Assembly (NCBI GenBank): GCA_045606685.1
Contig: JAZUSJ010000049.1
Location: 1-21,605 of the forward strand
DNA: 21,605 bases
Origin: SVQP01 sp045606685
GTDB taxonomy: Bacteria > Bacillota > Clostridia > Oscillospirales > CAG-272
Reading direction: 5' to 3'
Below are positions 7,933 through 15,400 of this stretch, piece after piece. A program made the translations under genes and the position numbers. The first letter of the stretch is position 1, and each line of letters begins with the position of its first letter. Below the pieces are notes generated by a model. The model had not been told where the DNA came from, did not search any database, and saw only the letters and a list, made by a program, of their open reading frames with translations.

Positions 7933-8733
7933 ATGAAGCGAAACAAACCCTTCTATATTTATATTTTCCTCGCATTCCTCTCCCTTTTGATTCTGGCAGG
8001 CACGCTGCTTGCCTGCTACACCACGCTTTTTGGCGGCAAGCGCACACGGTACGTCACGCTTTGCATCCCACCCCTTGTGGGTACGCGCTGGGATGATCGC
8101 ACGCTGTCGGACGATTTTTACGCCCACGTCAGCTACGCTTACGACGACGCACACCCCGCAGGGACGGTGCTTTCCCAATCCCCTGCCGCCAACACCGAGC
8201 GTACCACCCCCAAGGGAAAGCCCGTGCTTTTGCGCGTGGTGGTCAGCCTTGGCAAGCAGACGGTCACCATGCCCGATCTGCGCGGCCTTGACGTGCGGCA
8301 GGCAGAATCCTCGCTCTTATCCATGGGACTTTGCGTCAGCTGCCGTGCGCGCCAAGGAACGGGACAGGACGCTTTCAGCATCCTTTTCCAATCGCAAGCC
8401 CCCGGCACCTCTTTGCCAAAGGGCAGCGAGGTAATTCTGATCTATGCGGCACCGGACAAGGTACGTGCTGCACTTGTGCCTGATATTTGCGGCCTTTCAA
8501 GGGGCGAGGCAAACGTGGCACTTTTGCGTGCAGGACTTTTGCCCGGCATTGTCTCCTTTGCAGACGGTGCGACCGAGCAGGATTTTTGCACAGTCACGGT
8601 GCAGCAAACACCGGCCGGCAGCCTTGTGCCGATCGGAACAAAAATTCACTATACGCTTTCAAGGACGGTTACTCTATGGAAAATTCCCAATGCGGAAGAA
8701 TCATCAAAGGAGTCGGCGGACTTTACCAAGTAA
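7933..8733 (+). CDS. PASTA-domain membrane protein or lipoprotein lacking a kinase domain
   Basis: This 266-residue protein has a basic N-terminus, a hydrophobic segment (about 7-27) and three PASTA-like repeats of about 65 residues each. The second and third start at TMPDLRGL and LVPDICGL; the first is divergent (IPPLVGT). PASTA domains usually form the outer part of the Ser/Thr kinase PrkC and bind muropeptides or lipid II. The gene sits exactly where prkC lies between rlmN and rsgA, yet it has no kinase domain and no prpC phosphatase gene precedes it. The start at 7933 has an ideal AAGGAG site; an in-frame ATG at 7894 lacks one. The segment ends LLAC28, so it may be a lipoprotein signal instead of a membrane anchor. 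The last 58 bp overlap rsgA in another frame. Confidence 0.85.
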   Translation: MKRNKPFYIYIFLAFLSLLILAGTLLACYTTLFGGKRTRYVTLCIPPLVGTRWDDRTLSDDFYAHVSYAYDDAHPAGTVLSQSPAANTERTTPKGKPVLLRVVVSLGKQTVTMPDLRGLDVRQAESSLLSMGLCVSCRARQGTGQDAFSILFQSQAPGTSLPKGSEVILIYAAPDKVRAALVPDICGLSRGEANVALLRAGLLPGIVSFADGATEQDFCTVTVQQTPAGSLVPIGTKIHYTLSRTVTLWKIPNAEESSKESADFTK

Positions 8734-9608
8734 AGCTGCCGGACGATACCCTCATTGCCTGTCGGGCAAAGGGGGCTTTTCGGCATGACAATCTGACACC
8801 CCTGGTGGGCGATCTGGTCCTGTTGGAATTTGAACAAACGGGCGACAGCACGCGCGACGCGGGGGCTATGATCCGCGAGATCGCACCGCGCAAGAATGCG
8901 CTGATCCGTCCTCCGCTTGCCAATCTGGACATCATGTTCGTCACGCTGGCGGCCGCCAAGCCTGCCCCCGTGCTGGAAACGGTGGACAAGCTGATCTGCA
9001 TCCTGGAGCATCATCACATCACTCCCGTGGTGGTGATCACCAAATCCGACGCAGATCCCGCCTATGCGCAAACGCTTTGCAGCATCTACAGCACCGCGGG
9101 CTTTGATACCTTTGTGACAAGCAGCAAGGACGGCGACGGCATTGAAGCGCTCAAGGCTTACGTCAAGGCAAACTGCGAGGACAAGATCTCCGCCTTTGCA
9201 GGCGCTTCGGGCGTGGGCAAATCCACGCTGCTCAACGCGCTTTTCCCCTCGCTTGCGCTGAGCACAGGCGAGATCAGCCGCAAGATCGAGCGCGGCAAGC
9301 ACACCACGCGCACCGTGGAGCTTTTCGCCATGCCCGACACGGAGCGCGGGTATATTGCGGACACCCCCGGCTTTTCCATGCTGGATTTTGCCAGATTTGA
9401 TTTCTTTAAAAAAGAGGATCTGCCCTTGACCATGCGCGAGTTTGCGCCGTATCTGGGCAACTGCCGCTTTACCAAATGCTCACACACCAAGGAGCAGGGC
9501 TGCGCCATTCTGGAGGCGGTCAAAAGCGGAGAGATCCCCCCTTCCAGACATCAGAGCTTTGTGGCCATTTACGACGTGCTGAAAAACAAGCACGATTGGG
9601 ATACATAA
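8676..9608 (+). CDS. rsgA: Ribosome small-subunit GTPase RsgA
   Basis: This 310-residue circularly permuted GTPase acts in late maturation of the 30S subunit. An N-terminal OB fold (about 5-70, starting GRIIKGVGGLY) precedes the GTPase motifs in permuted order: TKSD (122-125), the P-loop GASGVGKST (176-184) and DTPG (229-232). The C-terminal zinc site uses Cys263, Cys268, His270 and Cys276. The open frame extends upstream to 8487, but homologues begin at GRIIKGVGG, and AAGGACGG lies just before the ATG at 8676. It overlaps the PASTA gene by 58 bp, an unusually long overlap. Confidence 0.95.
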   Translation: MENSQCGRIIKGVGGLYQVKLPDDTLIACRAKGAFRHDNLTPLVGDLVLLEFEQTGDSTRDAGAMIREIAPRKNALIRPPLANLDIMFVTLAAAKPAPVLETVDKLICILEHHHITPVVVITKSDADPAYAQTLCSIYSTAGFDTFVTSSKDGDGIEALKAYVKANCEDKISAFAGASGVGKSTLLNALFPSLALSTGEISRKIERGKHTTRTVELFAMPDTERGYIADTPGFSMLDFARFDFFKKEDLPLTMREFAPYLGNCRFTKCSHTKEQGCAILEAVKSGEIPPSRHQSFVAIYDVLKNKHDWDT

Positions 9609-9620
9609 AAAGGAGAGCTT

Positions 9621-10247
9621 ATGCGCGCTTTTATTTACGTAGGGGGTACGATTTTCCCCGAAAATATTACCGAGCACCCCAAGGGTGAGGATCTGCGCAT
9701 CGCGGCCGACGGCGGCTATGCCAATGCCAAGAGGCTTGGCGAGCGCATTGATATTGCGGTGGGCGATTTTGATTCCTTTGCCAAGCAAAGCATCGACGAG
9801 GGAGTGGAGCTTGTGGAGCTGCCCGTTGAGAAGGATCTGACCGACACGCAGGTCTGCGTTGAGACCGCCATCTCACGCGGAGCGGACGAGATCATCATCA
9901 TAGGCGGTCTTTCGGGCAGACTTGACCACACGCTTGCAAATCTTGCCATTCTGCAGGATATGAACGCGCGCCATATTCACGGCTACGTCACCGACGGCAA
10001 CAACCGCGCGCATTACATCCGATCCACCTCGCACCTGATCGCACGCAGCGCGTACAAATACCTCTCGCTGATCGCGGTGGATGAGACCTGCAAGGGCGTG
10101 AGCATCAAGGGCTGCAAATACGAGCTGAAAAACCAGCCCATTCATCGCAGACTGCAATTTGCCGTGTCCAACGAGATCACGGGCAACTGCGCCTTGATCT
10201 CGGTCAAAAAGGGCGGCCTTTACGTCATTGAATCCAGAGAACAGTAA
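9621..10247 (+). CDS. thiN: Thiamine pyrophosphokinase
   Basis: This 208-residue enzyme transfers pyrophosphate from ATP to thiamine, giving thiamine diphosphate. Family motifs are ADGG (29-32), GDFDS (48-52), KDLTDTQ (71-77) and GLSGRLDHTLAN (96-107), covering the nucleotide and metal sites, followed by the C-terminal thiamine-binding beta domain. An AAAAGGAG site sits just before the ATG. It follows rsgA by 12 bp; rpe, which separates the two in B. subtilis, is absent. spoVM follows, as in B. subtilis. The length is typical. Confidence 0.95.
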   Translation: MRAFIYVGGTIFPENITEHPKGEDLRIAADGGYANAKRLGERIDIAVGDFDSFAKQSIDEGVELVELPVEKDLTDTQVCVETAISRGADEIIIIGGLSGRLDHTLANLAILQDMNARHIHGYVTDGNNRAHYIRSTSHLIARSAYKYLSLIAVDETCKGVSIKGCKYELKNQPIHRRLQFAVSNEITGNCALISVKKGGLYVIESREQ

Positions 10248-10262
10248 CGCACCTCTCCCGCG

Positions 10263-10289
10263 CGGCATATGCTGATAGCAAAAATGCCG
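10263..10289 (+). promoter_or_regulatory. Hairpin immediately upstream of the spoVM ribosome binding site
   Basis: The arms CGGCAT (10263-10268) and ATGCCG (10284-10289) pair perfectly, and within the loop TGCT (10270-10273) can pair with AGCA (10277-10280). The structure ends next to the AAAGGAG site of spoVM (10290-10296). There is no T-run, so it is not a normal terminator. It may protect a processed transcript end or tune translation. Function is inferred from position only. Confidence 0.4.
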
Positions 10290-10302
10290 AAAGGAGAAAG
10301 CC

Positions 10303-10380
10303 ATGAAGATCGTTACTTGGAAAACGCCGCGCATCATTTCCGCACTCATTCGCTTGTTTACCAAAAATAAAAATCGATAG
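10303..10380 (+). CDS. spoVM: Stage V sporulation protein SpoVM (25 aa)
   Basis: This 25-residue open frame begins MKIVTWKTP. It matches SpoVM, the small amphipathic helix that recognises the convex forespore membrane and anchors the coat ATPase SpoIVA. Compared with B. subtilis SpoVM as I recall it, Lys2, Thr5, Lys7 and the functionally important Pro9 line up. A basic residue follows the proline, then a hydrophobic stretch with Arg17 and a basic C-terminus. The usual Gly-Gly pair is replaced by Ser-Ala. The ribosome binding site AAAGGAG has good spacing. Its position directly after thiN is the same as in B. subtilis, which makes the call strong despite the size. It implies a spore-forming lineage. 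Confidence 0.88.
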   Translation: MKIVTWKTPRIISALIRLFTKNKNR

Positions 10381-10391
10381 GACTTACATAA

Positions 10392-12419
10392 ATGACACAG
10401 CAGGACATCAAAAACAAAGGATTTTTGCCCATCAACGCCCGGGAGATGGCCGAGCTTGGTTGGGATGCGCCCGATTTCGTTTACGTCACGGGTGACGCTT
10501 ACGTGGATCACCCCTCGTTTGGCGTGTCCATTATCTCGCGCGTGCTGGAGGATGCCGGCTTTCGCGTAGCCATCCTCTCACAGCCCGACTACAAAAGTGC
10601 CGATGCCTTCCGCACCTTCGGAAAGCCCCGCCTGGGCTTTTTGGTCACGGCAGGCAACATTGACTCCATGGTGGCGCATTACACGGTTTCCAAGAAAAAG
10701 CGCACCTACGATTACTACTCCCCCGGCGGCAGGATGGGGCTGCGCCCCGACCGCGCGACCATCGTGTACTCCAACCGCATCCGCGAGGCTTACGGAGATA
10801 TTCCGATCATTCTTGGCGGCCTGGAGGCCTCCCTGCGTCGCTTTGCCCACTATGATTACTGGGAGGATCGCGTGCGCCGCTCGGTCTTGGTGGACAGCCG
10901 TGCCGACATTCTGACCTACGGCATGGGCGAGAAGATCCTTGTGCGCCTGGCACAGCTTCTGGATCGCGGCGTTCCGGTGAGGAAGATCCGCGACGTGCGC
11001 GGCACGGTTTGGCTGGGCAAGCCCGAGGATACGGTACACTTCCCCGTGGCCGCGACCTTTGACTACAACGACCTCAAAACCGACAAGGCAGCCTACGCCA
11101 AGGCATTTGGCGTGCAGTATAAAAATCAGGACAGCATTACGGGCAAGGCCATCTGCGAGATGTACGATGGCAAGATGCTGGTGCAAAATCCCCCCATGCC
11201 TCCTCTGGAGCGCGAGGAGCTGGACGCGGTATACGCCCTGCCCTACACGCGCACCTATCACCCCTCTTACCAAAAGGAGGGCGGTGTCCCCGGCATTGAG
11301 GAGGTACGCTTCTCGGTGACGCACAACCGCGGCTGCTTTGGCAGCTGCAACTTCTGCGCGCTGGCATTCCATCAGGGACGCACGGTGCGCTCACGCAGCA
11401 TTGAAAGCTGCGTGGCTGAGGCCAAAAAGATTACCGAAATGCCCGATTTCAAGGGCTACATTCACGACGTGGGCGGACCGACCGCCAACTTCCGCGCCCC
11501 CGCCTGCCAAAAGCAGCTGACCGACGGCGTTTGCCCCGGCAGAAAGTGCCTGGCTCCCAAGCCTTGTCCCAATCTGCAGGTGGATCATACCGAATACATT
11601 GAACTGCTCTCGCGCATCCAAGCGCTGCCGCGCGTCAAAAAGGTCTTTATCCGCTCAGGCATCCGCTTTGACTATCTGCTGCTGGACAAGGACGACGCGT
11701 TCTTCCAAAAGCTTGTCAAGGATCACGTCTCGGGACAGCTCAAGGTCGCGCCCGAGCATTGCTCCTCGCCCGTGCTTCGTGCCATGGGCAAGCCCGATTT
11801 CTCGGTTTACGAGCAATTCCGCGATAAATACTTTGATCTTTGCGCAGCCTGCGGCAAGGAGCAATATCTCGTTCCCTACCTGATGTCCAGCCATCCCGGC
11901 TCGACGCTTTCCGATGCCATCGAGCTTGCGCTGTGCCTCAAGCGCCACCACTACGCGCCCGAGCAGGTGCAGGATTACTATCCCACCCCCGGTACGGCCT
12001 CCACGGTCATGTACTACACGGGCATCAACCCCTTGGACGGCAAGAGCGTTTACGTGGCCACCGATTACCACGAAAAGCAGCTGCAGCGCGCGCTGCTCCA
12101 ATACAATCGCCCCGAAAATGCGCCCTTGGTACGCGAAGCACTGCAAAAGGCAGGCCGCGAGGATCTGATCGGCTACGCGCCCGAATGCCTGGTGCGCCCC
12201 GCGGGCGGCGGTACGGCACAAAGAGGCGCAAAGCCGAACGGCAAGGCGCAGAATGGCAAAAAGCCTGCCGCGAAGGCAGGAAGTAAGCCCGTCAGCAAGA
12301 CAGGGGCAAAGCCATCGGCAAAGCCTGCTGCCAAATCCGGCACAACCCCCGCAGCAAAGCCCGAAAAGAAAAAGCCGACCTACAAGGCCGGATGGGCAAA
12401 GCCAAAGAAAAAGAAATAA
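10392..12419 (+). CDS. YgiQ-family radical SAM protein
   Basis: This 675-residue protein belongs to the YgiQ (UPF0313) radical SAM family, whose substrate is not established. The cluster motif CFGSCNFC gives Cys315, Cys319 and Cys322 within RFSVTHNRGCFGSCNFCALA. The N-terminal region carries the family features SFGVSIISRVLEDAGFRVAI and GGLEASLRRFAHYDYW. The last 71 residues (605-675) are rich in Lys, Ala and Pro, end in KKKK and are probably disordered; basic tails are common in the family. The start lies 11 bp after spoVM with a weak ribosome binding site, so it may depend on upstream translation. A terminator follows. Confidence 0.92.
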   Translation: MTQQDIKNKGFLPINAREMAELGWDAPDFVYVTGDAYVDHPSFGVSIISRVLEDAGFRVAILSQPDYKSADAFRTFGKPRLGFLVTAGNIDSMVAHYTVSKKKRTYDYYSPGGRMGLRPDRATIVYSNRIREAYGDIPIILGGLEASLRRFAHYDYWEDRVRRSVLVDSRADILTYGMGEKILVRLAQLLDRGVPVRKIRDVRGTVWLGKPEDTVHFPVAATFDYNDLKTDKAAYAKAFGVQYKNQDSITGKAICEMYDGKMLVQNPPMPPLEREELDAVYALPYTRTYHPSYQKEGGVPGIEEVRFSVTHNRGCFGSCNFCALAFHQGRTVRSRSIESCVAEAKKITEMPDFKGYIHDVGGPTANFRAPACQKQLTDGVCPGRKCLAPKPCPNLQVDHTEYIELLSRIQALPRVKKVFIRSGIRFDYLLLDKDDAFFQKLVKDHVSGQLKVAPEHCSSPVLRAMGKPDFSVYEQFRDKYFDLCAACGKEQYLVPYLMSSHPGSTLSDAIELALCLKRHHYAPEQVQDYYPTPGTASTVMYYTGINPLDGKSVYVATDYHEKQLQRALLQYNRPENAPLVREALQKAGREDLIGYAPECLVRPAGGGTAQRGAKPNGKAQNGKKPAAKAGSKPVSKTGAKPSAKPAAKSGTTPAAKPEKKKPTYKAGWAKPKKKK

Positions 12420-12433
12420 AGCGCATCTTGATC

Positions 12434-12475
12434 AAACAAGGCTGAGTCAAATGCCGACTCAGCCTTGTTTTTGTT
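12434..12475 (+). terminator. Intrinsic terminator after ygiQ, at the convergent junction
   Basis: A perfect 15-bp stem (AAACAAGGCTGAGTC at 12434-12448, complement at 12456-12470) with a 7-base loop is followed by a T-rich run (TTGTTGTTTT). It ends the plus-strand housekeeping transcript. Read from the minus strand, the stem is followed by only a short T stretch, so termination of the opposing surface-protein transcript is possible but weaker. Confidence 0.92.
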
Positions 12476-12488
12476 GTTTTGACTTTCT

Positions 12489-15400
12489 TTATCCGTACTG
12501 AATGATCACATCGTACAGCACGTACTTGATCGGGGAATCGCCGCGGTTGCTGTACACCAACGCGCCGCTTTGATCCGTGATCTCAATATAGCACTTGCCA
12601 TTCTCTCCGTACTCGGCAAACATGCTGTGTCCCTCTACCAAGCTGCCCTGTACGGGGGCTATACTGTCCGCGCTCTGGCCGTATACGTACACGGTCAGGG
12701 TTCTGGGCAGGACGGTCAGCTTGGCGGTATTGACCGTCAGCTCACACTTGTCGGTGATATCGTTGCCGTTTGCGTCGTACACGCGCACGTCCTTGATCTC
12801 CACGTCCTTACTGCCCGTAACAGTCAGTCCCTCGCCAAAGATGACGTCTACCGTAAAGTTTTCGGGCAAGCCCTGCGTCCAGAAGTCATCCTCCTCGCAG
12901 TTTTTCTCGGTGCCGTCGTAGGTAAAGGTCTTTTCGTATGCCGTGACCGTGATCTCCAAGGAGACCTCCAGGATGCCGTATTCGTAAACGATGGTCAGCT
13001 CCTGACCTGCCTCGTTATACGCCCTTGCGGTAAAGGTGTTTGCGCTGCTGCCGATCTCGGTCTGCTCACCCGTGAACTCCACGTCCAGCACAAAGCCCTC
13101 GGGAAGCTCGTAGGGCGCCAGATCATGACAGGTCAGTGCGCTGCCGTCATACGTTTTGCTTGCGCTCTCGGAGCGCAGCGTCAGCACGTAATCGGACGCA
13201 TTGGCCAGCACCGTGAGCGTACCGTACTTCTTATGGACGGCAAAGCTTGCGGTCACATCGTTGCCTTCCCCGTCAAAAATGATCACCTCAAAGGTATTCT
13301 CCGACTCGCCTGCCTCAGTCCTCTCGCCCGTAAAGACAACCTCCTGGCTATAGCCCTCGGGAAGCTTATACTTGGACAGCTCATGGCAAACCAAGGGATT
13401 GCCGTCATAGATCTTGGTCGCGCTGCCCGAGCTCAATTCCAGCTCGATCTGATCCCAGACCTCCAGCGTGCCAAAGCTCTTGCTGATATTGCAATATTCG
13501 GTAACGTCGTTTCCTTCTGCGTCAAATACTCTGACTTCAAAGGTATTGGGGCTGCTGCCCACCTCGGTCTGTGAGCCTGTGAACACCACGTCAACTGTAA
13601 AGTCACCCTTGATGGTATACTTTTTCAGCTCGTGGCAGATCAGCTCCTGACCGTTATAGTGGCGCGACGCGCTCTCGGAGGTCAGCTTGATATACTTATG
13701 ATAGATATTGACCGTGCAGGAATGCGCGGTGACGGTATAATTATCGGTCACGTCCTCTCCGCTTGCATCATAGACCGTGTACTGTCTGAACTCCAGGGTG
13801 TACAGTCCGGGATGCGAATCGGCTTCGGTGGCAATATATACCACAGAATGCCCTTGCGCAAGGCCGATGGTGCGGTATCCCGCATCCTCCATACGCACGA
13901 TCTGACCGTCATACTCCTTGGTATAGCGATCGGGCAGATACAGCGTCAAGGGGGCAGGCACGACGCTGACGTCCAGCGCCTGTTCGTCGACCGTAATGTC
14001 ATAGCAATCGGTCACGTCGGTACCCGACGCATTGTAAATGCGCGGCCATTGCAGCTCTGCCGTGGTCTTTGCCCCGATCTCGGGGGATTCCACGCGCACG
14101 CTGAGCATGATGCGCTCACCCGGAACAAGTCCCTCGTACTGCAGCTGCTCCTGCGGAATGCTCAGGGAGGGGGTACCGTTATAGAACGGCTCTACGTGTC
14201 CGACCGTGATGGACAGCGCGGCAGGGGTGACGACCAGCTCACCGCACGCATCCTCGTCGTACGCGAAATGATAGTTGCGGCTGACGTCGCGGCCATCCTC
14301 GTCCAAGATCACCAGCGTCAGATTGTTCTTGACCGTCCCCACACGCGTCATCGAAACGGGATTGACGCGATCGATCCGATGTCCGGGCAAAATTTCGCCC
14401 AGCAGCTCATAGCTCGGTGCGGACAGCGCCTGTCCGTCGTACACCTTTTGCGCGCTCTCGGATCTCATGGGCAGGGTATACTGATGCGTGATCTCCAAAA
14501 TGCCCGCATCGACCGTGAACGCATACATATAGCTGACGTCGCGGCCGTCCTCGTCCAGCACGCGGATCTGCGACAGCTCATTCTTCCACTGTCCTACATC
14601 ACTAACGCCCTGATCGTACAGGTACTTGACGTACAGCGTGTGTCCCTCCAAGAACTGTCCCTTGGTTTTCTGATAGTAGGGGGCAAGGATGGGAAGCCCA
14701 TCGTACATATCCTTGGTCTCGCTGCCCGTTTGCAGCGTGATCTCGATGGGACGAACGCGCAGCGTACCCCATTGGGTGGAGATCTCGTAGTATTCGGTCA
14801 CATCGCGGCCGTCCTTGTCCACGATCCTGATGCTTTCCAGCGAGTTTGAGGTGGAGCCGATCTCGAAAATGCCCTCTTCAGACGTAAAGGCTGCACGGAT
14901 ATCGTGTCCCTCGATCAGTCCCGAGCCGCCCACCGTGATCTGGTGATTGAGCGCAGGCGCATTTTCATAGCTAACCATGCTGCTGCCCGTGATCACCGTG
15001 ATCCTGCGCGGTACGATCATCAACTCGCCGTCCGTATAGGAAATGTTGTAGTTTTGGCTCTTATCCTGTCCGCGCGCGTCCACAATGCGGCAGCCCGTGA
15101 TCTGCATGGGATGCAGACCAAGCACCACACCGTCCGACACTACGTCCAGCTCCACGCGCTGTCCCGGCGCAAGCCCCTCGGCCTGTGCCGTGCCGTCGCA
15201 CGTGCCTGCATAGGACTTGCCCGCATACTCGCCCGTGACAAGCGGTGCTTCGATATGAAGCGGTGCGGGTGTGACGGTATATTTCCCGGGATTGAGCGTG
15301 ATCTGATAATTGCGCGAGACGTCCTGTCCCGTGGCGGTATACACCTTGGGAATGACGTTTTCGTTTGTATGCGTTCCCACGTCGGTGACGTAATCGGTAT

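Noticed and set aside
8487..8675. A 63-residue N-terminal extension of RsgA
   Set aside because: It reads the PASTA gene out of frame, and RsgA homologues begin at the GRIIKGVGG region reached from the ATG at 8676.
10230..10275. Possible sigma-E promoter for spoVM with CATATGCT as a -10 element
   Set aside because: No matching -35 element was found at the required spacing.
12489..12700. Search for an LPXTG or other cell-wall sorting signal at the C-terminus of the giant protein
   Set aside because: The end is a beta-strand-like sequence (YVLYDVIIQYG) with no hydrophobic helix or basic tail.
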